From NCBI GenBank assembly GCA_964564545.1, contig CAZMBP010000095.1:62001-126000 (forward strand): a stretch of 64,000 bases of DNA, read 5' to 3'. The DNA is from CAJQQY01 sp964564545. GTDB lineage: Bacteria > Bacteroidota > Bacteroidia > Chitinophagales > Saprospiraceae. Each line of letters opens with the position of its first letter. Positions within the stretch are counted from its first letter, which is position 1. Below the pieces are notes generated by a model. It made no database searches. It saw nothing but the letters and a program-made list of their open reading frames with translations, and was not told the origin of the DNA. A program made the position numbers and the translations under genes. Shown in pieces: positions 25,138-33,238 of the stretch.

Positions 25138-26475
25138 CTACCGTCGCTTCCGACCACCCATCATTTTCCCCATATTTCCTTTACTCATGGAGTGCATCAT
25201 TTTTTTCATTTGATCAAATTGCTTAATAAACATATTGATCTGGTGAATATCTTGCCCACAACCTTTCGCAATTCTTTTCTTTCGACTCATATTCAATACT
25301 TCAGGATTTCCTCTTTCATGTGGAGTCATCGAGTAAATAATTGCTTCTACTTTATTAAAAGCTTTATCATCAATCTCTACATTTTTCAAAGCCTTGCTCA
25401 TTCCTGGGATCATTTTCATCAATGACTTTAAATCACCCATTTTTCGAATTTGATTTAACTGACTCAAGAAATCATCAAAATCAAATTTATTCTTTTTGAT
25501 TTTTTTCTCTAATCGTTTTGCTTCTTTTTCATCAAATTGCTCCTGTGCTTTTTCTACAAACGAAACAATATCACCCATTCCCAAAATCCGATTTGCCATC
25601 CGATCAGGGTGGAAGACATCCAATGTTTCCATCGTCTCACCTGTACTCACAAATTTGATTGGTTTCCCAACTGTATATTTTACAGATAAGGCAGCACCAC
25701 CTCGTGTATCACCATCCAATTTTGTCAAAACAACACCATCGTAATCGATACGTTCGTTGAAGGCCTTAGCAGTATTTACCGCATCCTGACCAGTCATCGA
25801 ATCCACTACAAAAAGAGTTTCTGTTGGATTAATACCGTTTTTGATATTAGAAATCTCCGTCATCATTTCCTCATCCACCGCCAAACGACCAGCTGTATCC
25901 ACAATCACCACATCATGATTATTTTGACGAGCATACTCAATAGCATTTTGAGAAATAGATACTGGGTTTTTATTTTCAACTTCTTTGTAAATAGCAACTC
26001 CAATTTGCTCACTCAAAACAGTCAACTGATTGATGGCCGCAGGTCGGTAAACATCACAGGCAACCAAAAGAGGTCGTCTTTGCTTTTTTGTTTTTAGGTA
26101 ATGAGCTAATTTTCCAGAAAAAGTAGTTTTACCAGAACCTTGTAATCCAGAAATCAAAATAATTCCAGGATCTTTAGTTCCTTTTCCTGTATTGATTCCT
26201 ACGGATTGTCCACCCATCAATTCCACCAATTCATCCAAGACGATTTTCACCATCAATTCCCCTGGCTTTACCGCAGTTAGAATATTTTTACTTCCAAGTG
26301 CTTGCTCTTTTACTTTATCCGTAAATTCTTTTGCAATTTTATAATTCACATCCGCTCCCACTAAGGCACGTCTGATTTCTTTAATTGAAGTAGCTACATT
26401 TAGCTCCGTCAACTTTCCATCACCTTTCAGATTTTTAAACGCACCGTCTAATTTGTCCTGTAAATTTTCAAACAT
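25138..26475 (-). CDS. ffh: Signal recognition particle protein Ffh (SRP54)
   Basis: 445 aa. The N domain (1-90) is followed by a GTPase with G1 GLQGSGKTT, G2/G3 VACDVYRPAAINQL and VIVDTAGRLAVDEE, G4 LTKLDGDTRGGAALS, and a C-terminal methionine-rich M domain (KMIPGMSKALKN, RKKRIAKGCGQDIHQIN, MKKMMHSMSKGNMGKMMGG) that binds 4.5S RNA and signal sequences. It is the usual length and complete. It is a single gene with its own promoter; the stop codon lies against the palindromic element at 25007-25136. Confidence 0.97.
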   Translation of the reverse strand: MFENLQDKLDGAFKNLKGDGKLTELNVATSIKEIRRALVGADVNYKIAKEFTDKVKEQALGSKNILTAVKPGELMVKIVLDELVELMGGQSVGINTGKGTKDPGIILISGLQGSGKTTFSGKLAHYLKTKKQRRPLLVACDVYRPAAINQLTVLSEQIGVAIYKEVENKNPVSISQNAIEYARQNNHDVVIVDTAGRLAVDEEMMTEISNIKNGINPTETLFVVDSMTGQDAVNTAKAFNERIDYDGVVLTKLDGDTRGGAALSVKYTVGKPIKFVSTGETMETLDVFHPDRMANRILGMGDIVSFVEKAQEQFDEKEAKRLEKKIKKNKFDFDDFLSQLNQIRKMGDLKSLMKMIPGMSKALKNVEIDDKAFNKVEAIIYSMTPHERGNPEVLNMSRKKRIAKGCGQDIHQINMFIKQFDQMKKMMHSMSKGNMGKMMGGRKRR

Positions 26476-26534
26476 AATTTTTGATATTGAAATGGCTGAT
26501 TTAGGCAGCCAATTTGATTTTTAATTTAAGGCTG

Positions 26535-26542
26535 CAAATATA
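26535..26542 (-). promoter_or_regulatory. -7 element of ffh
   Basis: On the minus strand TATATTTG, an exact TAnnTTTG match, lies 60 bases upstream of the ffh start. No clear -33 box. A short TGGCTG...CAGCCA hairpin (26493-26511) lies in the predicted leader. Confidence 0.45.
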
Positions 26543-26593
26543 GTAGAAAAATGGGTATGATTAAAATGGTTTTTTTGGAAAAAAGTTGAATTT

Positions 26594-26977
26594 TTAATAA
26601 TCTTTTAGATACCAAGGGCTAAGTAAAAACCATGTTGTCGATAGCGTTACCCAAATAGAAAATATTACGCCAAGGACTAGTAAGGTATATTTGGATTTTC
26701 CAAAAGAAGGATTTTTTAAGTAAAATGATTTTAAAATATCAATTCCCCATCCGAAACAATAGCAGATATTAGCTAATAATGCATAAATGAATATTCCTAG
26801 GCTTGAATTGAATATTCCGATTTCTAAAATGGTTCTAAAAAAAAATGAACAAGGGATGAAACCTGCTATTCCGACTGCAATATTGAAAAAAAATCTTCGA
26901 GATTCCCACCATTTTATACTTTCATAAAGCTCTTTAGAGACAGGTCGTCTAGAGTATTGATCTAAAATGTTTTCCAT
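26594..26977 (-). CDS. Hypothetical membrane protein, four helices
   Basis: 127 aa. After a charged head (MENILDQYSRRPVSKELYE) four hydrophobic segments are seen: FFFNIAVGIAGFIPCSFFF, SLGIFIYALLANICYCFGWG, YTLLVLGVIFSIWVTLSTTW, and a short last one. Similar small proteins of Bacteroidota have no known function. It lies between ffh and the divergent helicase gene. Confidence 0.7.
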   Translation of the reverse strand: MENILDQYSRRPVSKELYESIKWWESRRFFFNIAVGIAGFIPCSFFFRTILEIGIFNSSLGIFIYALLANICYCFGWGIDILKSFYLKNPSFGKSKYTLLVLGVIFSIWVTLSTTWFLLSPWYLKDY

Positions 26978-27090
26978 AATTTGAATACTTTTTCGTTGAT
27001 AAATGAAAATAAATGTTGCTTAAAATTAAGAATAATACTTACATAGGCATGATTCCATTAATTTCCTTAATTTCGCACCCAAAAAAAGTC

Positions 27091-28203
27091 ATGTCCACAT
27101 TTCAAGAACTCGGAATTTCTAAAAAAATCATGCAAGCGCTTAAGGAAAACAACATCGTTAAGCCGACTGAAATTCAGCAAAAAGCCATTCCTATTTTGAT
27201 GGGAGCAAAAACTGATCTTGTTGGACAAGCACCAACTGGTACTGGAAAAACTGCTGCATTCGGAATTCCGATTTTGCAAAAAATAAAGCCCAATGAACCT
27301 ATTGTGCAAACTTTAATTCTTTGCCCAACTCGTGAGCTTGGAATCCAAATCAAAAAAGAACTTTTTCGATATACAAAATATACTGAGAAGATTTTTGCAG
27401 AGGCAGTTTATGGAGGTGAAAAAATCGACAATCAAATTATTCGCCTAAAAAGACCTACTCATATTGTGGTAGCAACTCCAGGTCGGCTGATTGATTTAGT
27501 ATCTCGAAAAGCAGTTGATTTGCGTCGAGTAGAAACTGTCGTTTTGGATGAAGCCGACGAGATGTTGAAGCGAGGATTCAAAGAAGATTTGGAAAAAATC
27601 CTAACCTTCACAAAAGGTAAAGTTAACATTTGGTTATTTTCTGCAACGATGCCCAAAGGAATTCGAGATATTATCACGAATTATTTATCTCCAGATGCTC
27701 ATCGACTTCGAGTGCAAACTGATACGGTTGTCAATCCAGATATTACGCATGAATATGTCTTATGTAATAAGGAAGATAAGGTAAATAGGTTAATTCGATT
27801 TCTCAAAGGTCAAGGTGATGAGCAAGGTTTGATTTTTTGTCGAACTAAAAAAAATACTCAAACTTTAGCGAAACAATTACAAGCTCGAAATTTCAAAGTG
27901 GACGCGATGCATGGTGATCTCAAACAAATTGAAAGAGATAAAGTGATGCGTGCCTTTAAAAAGAAAAATTTGCAAATGGTGGTCGCTACTGATATTTCTG
28001 CCAGAGGAATTGACATCAAGGATTTAGCCTTTGTTTGTCATTTTGAGCAACCTGATCAGACTGAATATTATACTCACCGAAGTGGACGAACAGCTCGTGC
28101 AGGGAAGAAAGGAATTTCTCTAAGTTTTGTTACAAATAGAGATTTAGAGAAATTGATGTTAATGGCGAAGGGACTGGGGATTAAGATTACTGGACGGAAG
28201 TGA
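27091..28203 (+). CDS. DEAD-box RNA helicase
   Basis: 370 aa from ATG 27091 (MSTFQELGIS). The reading frame is open 26 codons further, but the Q motif begins here, so I use the internal start. Motifs in order: Q KPTEIQQKAI, I APTGTGKTAA, Ia PTRELGIQ, Ib TPGRL, II LDEADEM, III LFSATMP, IV GLIFCRTKKN, V VATDISARGIDI, VI HRSGRTARAG. It is the compact helicase core of the RhlE/DbpA-like group without a long basic tail, so the RNA target cannot be inferred. TAATTTCG at 27068 is a near match to the -7 consensus. Confidence 0.93.
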   Translation: MSTFQELGISKKIMQALKENNIVKPTEIQQKAIPILMGAKTDLVGQAPTGTGKTAAFGIPILQKIKPNEPIVQTLILCPTRELGIQIKKELFRYTKYTEKIFAEAVYGGEKIDNQIIRLKRPTHIVVATPGRLIDLVSRKAVDLRRVETVVLDEADEMLKRGFKEDLEKILTFTKGKVNIWLFSATMPKGIRDIITNYLSPDAHRLRVQTDTVVNPDITHEYVLCNKEDKVNRLIRFLKGQGDEQGLIFCRTKKNTQTLAKQLQARNFKVDAMHGDLKQIERDKVMRAFKKKNLQMVVATDISARGIDIKDLAFVCHFEQPDQTEYYTHRSGRTARAGKKGISLSFVTNRDLEKLMLMAKGLGIKITGRK

Positions 28204-28328
28204 TTTTTTTTGCCGCAGATTGGGCTGATTTTTTATGATTTTTATGATTTCTCTTTTTAGGTGTTAATCCCTCTTGGGGAAAATCATAAAAATCATAAAA
28301 AATCAGCCCAATCTGCGGCAAAAAAAAT
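28204..28328. repeat. GCCGCAGATT palindromic element with internal segment (family R1)
   Basis: TTTTTTTTGCCGCAGATTGG at the left is mirrored by the right arm ending ATCTGCGGCAAAAAAAA, with TTTTTATGATT stretches in both arms. The loop CTCTTTTTAGGTGTTAAT (28251-28268) is the inverse of a segment in the 25007 element. Because T-run and A-run pair with each other, no free U-tract is left, so it is not a standard terminator. It begins at the helicase stop codon. Confidence 0.85.
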
Positions 28329-28721
28329 CAAACTTCAAGGGAACATTTTCTCAACTTCAATTGTTCTCTCTTCTGTAAAAATAATAACATGAGACTTACT
28401 ATTATTTTCCAACCTTTTAAAATGGTATTTTGCCCATTGCTTTTTATTTCTTCAACGCAGAAGTAAAAGCTGGGCAGGCAATATAGCACTCGCTAATTGA
28501 CCATTGCTTCTGCATTTAACAAAAATAAGTTTGGTATTTAAAAATTAACCGCAACCGCAGTTAGTCTTTCTTTTTTTGAAAAAAATAAAATCAAAAAAGA
28601 AGAATAGATGATTGTTTTGGACGTAGGTTATCTGGCATTGTTCAGCATGTCAGAGTATTGTTATTATAGAAGTTGATCAAAAAAAAACTAAATCAACTTC
28701 GTCTTAAAAATTAAAAAAAAG
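28329..28721. other. Long leader region of the EF-G paralogue
   Basis: 393 bases without a credible gene. It contains a G-C-richer stretch with CGCAACCGCAG near 28550 and a hairpin at 28669-28700 directly before the EF-G start. Confidence 0.5.
28669..28700 (+). promoter_or_regulatory. Leader hairpin before the EF-G paralogue
   Basis: GAAGTTGAT (28669-28677) pairs exactly with ATCAACTTC (28692-28700) around an A-rich loop, 21 bases before the ATG. It could affect translation or attenuation; there is no direct evidence. Confidence 0.35.
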
Positions 28722-30833
28722 ATGAAACGCGATAGATTGCGCTTTTTACGAAATATAGGAATTGCAGCCCATATTGATGCAGGCAAAACAACATTAACAG
28801 AAAGGATTCTTTACTTCACAGGCAAGTCACATCAGATAGGTGAAACCCATGATGGCAATAGTCAAATGGATACGATGAAGCAGGAAAAGGAGAAAGGAAT
28901 TACGATTAGTTCTGCAGCAACTCATACAGAATGGAAACATCAGAATGAACAATTTTCGATGAACATTATTGACACTCCTGGGCACGTTGATTTTATGATT
29001 GAAGTAGAAAGATCATTGCGAGTGTTAGATGGAATGGTCGCACTTTTTGATGCAGTTTCGGGAGTTGAATCTCAGACAGAAACGGTTTGGCAACAAGCCG
29101 CTCGATATCAAGTTCCTGTGATTGCAATGGTCAATAAAATGGATAGAGTAGGAGCAGATTTTTTCGAGGTAGTTCGACAAATGGAAAAACGCTTAGGAGC
29201 GAATGCTTTGGCTATTCAAGTTCCGATAGGGGCAGAAGATGGATTTGCAGGAGTTGTTGATTTGATAGAGATGAAAGCGATCTATTGGAATGCTGATGGT
29301 GATGTTTTGGAGAAAAATGAAATTCCAAAGGATCTAGTTGAGGAGGTGCAAAAGTATCGAGATATTTTGTTGGAATCTATTGCGTATTTTGATGAAAATT
29401 TGATGACACAATATTTCGAAGATGCGGAAAGTATCACCGCTGAGCAATTGAATTTCGTTTTGCGAAAAGCAGTTTTAAATCGACAAATTGTTCCTGTAAT
29501 AATGGGAGCAGCTTATAAAAACAAAGGCGTGCAAACATTGTTAAATGCCGTTTGTGATTACTTGCCTTCGCCATTGGATCGAGGTGCAATTGAAGCTACG
29601 AGTTTGAAAAATGATTCGACCGTTTTACGTCAGCCTGATGCCGACGAACCTTTTGCTGGCTTAGCTTTTAAGATTGCGTTGGACGAACAGAATCGACAGC
29701 TTTGTTTCTTTAGGGTGTATTCTGGAACGCTAAAAATTGGAGATTCTATTTTAAATCCTCGAACTGGTAAGAAGGAAAGAATTGGTCGATTGTATCAAAT
29801 CCATGCCAACAAGCGAGCTGAGATTCAAAGCGTTTCTGCTGGTGATATTGCAGCTACAGTTGGCTTGAAATCTGTTCGAACTGGTGATACGCTTTCTGCA
29901 CAAAATGATCCGATTGTTTTGGAAAGTTTATTCGTTCCTAAGCCTGTAATTAGCATGGCGATTGAAGCGAAAAATGCAGAACAATTAGACAAATTAGGAT
30001 TGGCATTAGCCAAGTTACAAATGGAAGATCCTAGTTTTAAAGTCCAATTGGATGAAGCGACTGGACAAACAATTGTACTCGGAATGGGGGAATTACATTT
30101 GATGATTAAGTTGGATATCTTAAAAGAAGATTTCAATATAAATGTCAATGTAGGTTCTCCAAAAGTAGCGTATCAAGAAGAGTTTACAAAGTCAATTCAG
30201 ACTCGATATCGATTGAGTAATCAACGAGGAGGAACTGGTTTATTTGCCGAAATCGAGGTGATTGTCGGACCTGCTGATGAGGAGTTTTTACACAGCAACG
30301 CTTTCCTAAAAGAAGGAAAACGCTTGCAGTTTGTCAGCAAGATTGTCGGAGGAACTATTCCTAAGGAATTTATTCCTTCTGTCGAAAAAGGTTTTACACA
30401 AATGTTGGATAATGGAGCCTTGGCTGGTTATCCGATTCAAAGTATGAAAGTAGAATTATTGGATGGAAAAACTCACTCCAAAGATTCTAAACCTTTAGCT
30501 TTCGAACTTTGTGCGATGGAAACTTTTAGGTCGATTGCTGAAGAGATGAAACCTCAATTATTAGAGCCGATGATGGCGGTAGAAATCACTACTCCTGAAG
30601 AATATTTAGGAAATATTTTAGGTGGTTTGAATCGAAGACGAAGTATTATTCTTTCTCAAGAAATGACTGGACTTCAAAATCGAATTGAGGCAGAAGTTCC
30701 TTTGGCAGAGATGTTTGGTTATGTGAATCATTTACGATCGGTGAGTGCAGGTCGTGCGAATTATTCAATGAAATTCAAACATTACGCTTCGTTGCCAGAG
30801 CAGAAAGTAGAGGAAGTTTTGGCACAAGTTTAG
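28722..30833 (+). CDS. Elongation factor G paralogue (stand-alone EF-G)
   Basis: 703 aa, full EF-G domain set I-V. G1 AHIDAGKTTLTER, switch I EKEKGITISSAATH, G3 DTPGHVDFMIEVERS and G4 NKMDRVGADF are canonical, so GTP hydrolysis is expected. Domain III has GMGELHLMIKLDIL; domain IV has LLDGKTHSKDSKPLAFEL, keeping the His at its tip. Differences from textbook EF-G include QRGGTGLFAEIEV in place of the usual SGGRGQYG motif. It is not beside rpsL, rpsG or tuf, which indicates a second EF-G (EF-G2-like: translocation under stress, recycling or other). The main fusA is presumably elsewhere. Confidence 0.88.
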   Translation: MKRDRLRFLRNIGIAAHIDAGKTTLTERILYFTGKSHQIGETHDGNSQMDTMKQEKEKGITISSAATHTEWKHQNEQFSMNIIDTPGHVDFMIEVERSLRVLDGMVALFDAVSGVESQTETVWQQAARYQVPVIAMVNKMDRVGADFFEVVRQMEKRLGANALAIQVPIGAEDGFAGVVDLIEMKAIYWNADGDVLEKNEIPKDLVEEVQKYRDILLESIAYFDENLMTQYFEDAESITAEQLNFVLRKAVLNRQIVPVIMGAAYKNKGVQTLLNAVCDYLPSPLDRGAIEATSLKNDSTVLRQPDADEPFAGLAFKIALDEQNRQLCFFRVYSGTLKIGDSILNPRTGKKERIGRLYQIHANKRAEIQSVSAGDIAATVGLKSVRTGDTLSAQNDPIVLESLFVPKPVISMAIEAKNAEQLDKLGLALAKLQMEDPSFKVQLDEATGQTIVLGMGELHLMIKLDILKEDFNINVNVGSPKVAYQEEFTKSIQTRYRLSNQRGGTGLFAEIEVIVGPADEEFLHSNAFLKEGKRLQFVSKIVGGTIPKEFIPSVEKGFTQMLDNGALAGYPIQSMKVELLDGKTHSKDSKPLAFELCAMETFRSIAEEMKPQLLEPMMAVEITTPEEYLGNILGGLNRRRSIILSQEMTGLQNRIEAEVPLAEMFGYVNHLRSVSAGRANYSMKFKHYASLPEQKVEEVLAQV

Positions 30834-30858
30834 AAATGTAAGTATCATGTTATAATTT

Positions 30859-30890
30859 AGGAACTCTCATTGATTTGGGAGTTCCTTTTT
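30859..30890. terminator. Intrinsic terminator between convergent genes
   Basis: AGGAACTCTC (30859-30868) pairs with GGGAGTTCCT (30877-30886), two G-T pairs, followed by a T-run. It terminates the EF-G paralogue and lies 4 bases from the DUF3667 stop. Confidence 0.75.
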
Positions 30891-30893
30891 GTT

Positions 30894-31613
30894 TTAAATA
30901 CTCAAATAAATTCCACCCACTACCAAAGCAACTAACGAGGTATGCAAGATAGTCGCAAGAAAATAGCAACCAATTGCCTTCAAAAAACCTTTCCAGTTTT
31001 TTTCATCGAAAATTGAAATATAAGCTACAAACAAATAAACAATGGAAAGAGTAATGAGAAAGGCAAATACTTTCATGTGGATAAAAGCTAGAGGGTAAGT
31101 AATAATAAAAAGGAAAGTAGTCATCCCAATTATAAAGCTATTGATAATTAAATGTTCTGCATAATTGAATTTCTTTTTCTTAAAAAGCCAAAAGGTAGCC
31201 AATGCAAAAAATGGAATTTTTAATAGTTGGAAAATGTGATAATATTTACTAACCAATTCATTAAAAATAGCAAAAGCATCGTTTAATTTTTGAGGGACAC
31301 TATCTCCCAAGTTGATGCTGTTTCCACTCAAAACATCATCAATCTGATTTCCACCAGTCACCTCTGGGTTAGATGATTTTATTAAATGGAAAGTTAAAAA
31401 AGTAGCAATAGTTACCATCAAAATAAGAAAGTTTATTGGTTTGATATGTTTCGTTCTTTCGTTTGTAAAAAGGTAATTATTCAAAGTTTTCCCAGGATGA
31501 ATTAGAAGGTTTTTTATAGTAAAAGACAATCCTTTTTCAAAGTTAAAAAGAGCCAAAATGGATTCATAAATAGTTTGCATCGAAATTCGAGGGGGAATGT
31601 TCTGTTGCTCCAT
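30894..31613 (-). CDS. DUF3667-like membrane protein
   Basis: 239 aa. The N-terminal region has the DUF3667 pattern: TIKNLLIHPGKTLNNYLFTN then ERTKHIKPINFLILMVTIA. Five hydrophobic segments follow (about 60-77, 130-147, 155-172, 178-200, 215-236). The Zn-ribbon (CxxCG) often found at the start of this family is absent; the protein begins MEQQNIPPRISMQTIYESIL. Role unknown. It is convergent with the EF-G gene. Confidence 0.7.
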   Translation of the reverse strand: MEQQNIPPRISMQTIYESILALFNFEKGLSFTIKNLLIHPGKTLNNYLFTNERTKHIKPINFLILMVTIATFLTFHLIKSSNPEVTGGNQIDDVLSGNSINLGDSVPQKLNDAFAIFNELVSKYYHIFQLLKIPFFALATFWLFKKKKFNYAEHLIINSFIIGMTTFLFIITYPLAFIHMKVFAFLITLSIVYLFVAYISIFDEKNWKGFLKAIGCYFLATILHTSLVALVVGGIYLSI

Positions 31614-31768
31614 ACTTTATTTTTTTTCTAAAAATAAGAAATTATAAGATGGAATAAAAAATGAATCTTAGATTGGATAAATTTTATTCAAGTGAAATAT
31701 AATAATTATTTTACATAACTTTCGTTCTCTTATTTTAAGAATTTTTCCTTCAAAAAAATATAAGAATT

Positions 31769-32233
31769 ATGGCAAAATGGCTCACTTCAATTTCTTCAAA
31801 TGTTCAATCTTTTATCGAAAAACAAAAAATATTCTTTGTTGCCACCGCAGCCAAAGATGGCAAAGTCAATGTATCTCCAAAGGGATTAGATACTTTAAAA
31901 GTGGTTGATAAAAATAAAGTGATTTGGCTCAACCTTGGAGGAAGTGGGAATGAAACTGAACAACATATTATAGATACTAATCGAATGACATTGATGTTTT
32001 GTGCTTTTGAAGGTGGTCCCCTAATAGTTAGACTGTATGGAACTGCAAAATCGATTCGACCTGAAAATGAGGAGTGGAATGAGATGATTTCGCTTTTTCC
32101 AAATCAACCAAGAGCACGACAAATTTTTGAAATGGAAGTAGTTGATGTTCAGACTTCCTGTGGATATGGAGTTCCATTTTTTAATTTTGAAGCACAGCGG
32201 GAACCATTGTCTATTCCCAAGATTAAAAAGTAA
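31769..32233 (+). CDS. PNPOx-like family protein
   Basis: 154 aa of the split-barrel PNPOx fold: IEKQKIFFVATAAKDGKVNV, SPKGLDTLKVVD, WLNLGGSGNETEQHI and FCAFEGGPLIVRLYGTAKSI. These are the flavin-contacting strands typical of the 'pyridoxamine 5'-phosphate oxidase family protein' group, which includes F420- or FMN-binding proteins with unassigned reactions. It ends at the palindrome 32231-32356. It is unlike the PNPOx-like protein at 1352, which belongs to another branch. Confidence 0.87.
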   Translation: MAKWLTSISSNVQSFIEKQKIFFVATAAKDGKVNVSPKGLDTLKVVDKNKVIWLNLGGSGNETEQHIIDTNRMTLMFCAFEGGPLIVRLYGTAKSIRPENEEWNEMISLFPNQPRARQIFEMEVVDVQTSCGYGVPFFNFEAQREPLSIPKIKK

Positions 32234-32356
32234 CGTAGTGGTCTGCTTTAGCTGACCTGAAAAAATAAGCGAAGCGTTTTTTTCTAAAATTCTTTAAGAT
32301 AAGATTCTTGTCGCTCATTTTTTTCAGGTCAGCTAAAGCAGACCACCACGTTATTA
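32231..32356. repeat. GGTCTGCTTTAGCTGACC palindromic element (family R2)
   Basis: Left arm ACGTAGTGGTCTGCTTTAGC from 32233 continues GACCTGAAAAAAT and AGCGA; the right arm TCGCTCATTTTTTTCAGGTC (32311-32330) continues AGCTAAAGCAGACCACCACG. The loop is ~38 bases. A second, shorter member sits between dinB and dnaE at 41531-41624. It lies between convergent genes. Confidence 0.85.
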
Positions 32357-32357
32357 C

Positions 32358-32723
32358 CTACTCCTCAATATTGATGAAAAAGTGAAAAAACAATGCTCCT
32401 ACAAAATAAAATAAATAATCAAAATAGTCTTTCGTAAATTGATCTGACCACCTTGGAAATCCTTCCTCAAACACAATTGATAAAGAAATTGCGATCACAA
32501 TTACTTCTAAAATAGAAAACGTGTAAACCTTGTTATAATTTCTTTTTTTTAGAAAAAAACGACGCTCAACGAGCATCATTCCCATAAAAATTGGAAGGCA
32601 TAAAAGAGGATCTAAATAACTATCGAGAATAGGAATTTTCCACCCTAATGTTTTCTGAGAAACTTGGTGAGCAATAAATAAAAACAGACAGAATAACCAA
32701 GCTGGATTTTTGAAAACGCCCAT
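32358..32723 (-). CDS. Hypothetical small membrane protein, 3-4 helices
   Basis: 121 aa. Hydrophobic segments: PAWLFCLFLFIAHQV, DPLLCLPIFMGMMLVE, FSILEVIVIAISLSIVF and FDYLFYFVGALFFHFF. The layout and motifs (IPILDSYLDPLLCLPIF) resemble a small family of Bacteroidota membrane proteins sometimes labelled as citrate transporters, but its size makes transport by itself unlikely. It is 9 bases downstream of the 78-aa gene on the same strand, probably one operon. Confidence 0.65.
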   Translation of the reverse strand: MGVFKNPAWLFCLFLFIAHQVSQKTLGWKIPILDSYLDPLLCLPIFMGMMLVERRFFLKKRNYNKVYTFSILEVIVIAISLSIVFEEGFPRWSDQFTKDYFDYLFYFVGALFFHFFINIEE

Positions 32724-32732
32724 CTTTAAAAA

Positions 32733-32969
32733 TTAAAAAGCAGCAGTCATTCCAACAATCAATCCCAAGATCACAAATGGGGATATTGCGATTAAAAATA
32801 GAATTCCTATGATTCTGATGATGATTTTAGTAAAGCCAACCCAGATCGAATCATCTTCATTTATCGTTGCAGCTCGATTCCACCAATTGAGACTATCTGC
32901 CGCTTTATCCATCATCTTATTGGTAGCAGTATTTTTTTCTGGAGATTTATTTTCATTTTTATATTTCAT
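32733..32969 (-). CDS. Hypothetical 78-aa membrane protein
   Basis: Charged, Asn/Lys-rich head (NENKSPEKNTATNKM), an amphipathic middle (DSLNWWNRAATINEDDSIW) and one long hydrophobic segment GIIRI-like followed by IGILFLIAISPFVILGLIVG. Unknown family; probably co-expressed with the 121-aa membrane protein downstream. Confidence 0.6.
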   Translation of the reverse strand: MKYKNENKSPEKNTATNKMMDKAADSLNWWNRAATINEDDSIWVGFTKIIIRIIGILFLIAISPFVILGLIVGMTAAF

Positions 32970-33238
32970 AATTTAAAAATATTAATAACTATTAATATTA
33001 GGCATGGTTTTTAATCATTTAAAATTGTTTAGAACAAATTTAAATGATTTGAATTGTTCTTTTTTTTATATACAAAACTTGATTTTTAAAAAATATTTTT
33101 TAATAAGTTGTTGATTTTCAATGTTTTATATGTTTTAAAACGATCAGTCTTTTCCATCTCAATTTGTTTTACAATTCCCCTCAACGAATAACTTCCCCCT
33201 AAGTTTACTTTTTTTTTAATCCAGAAAACTTCTATAAG

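Noticed and set aside
29825..30148. 107-aa leftward frame inside the EF-G paralogue
   Set aside because: Antisense shadow of a well-conserved gene.
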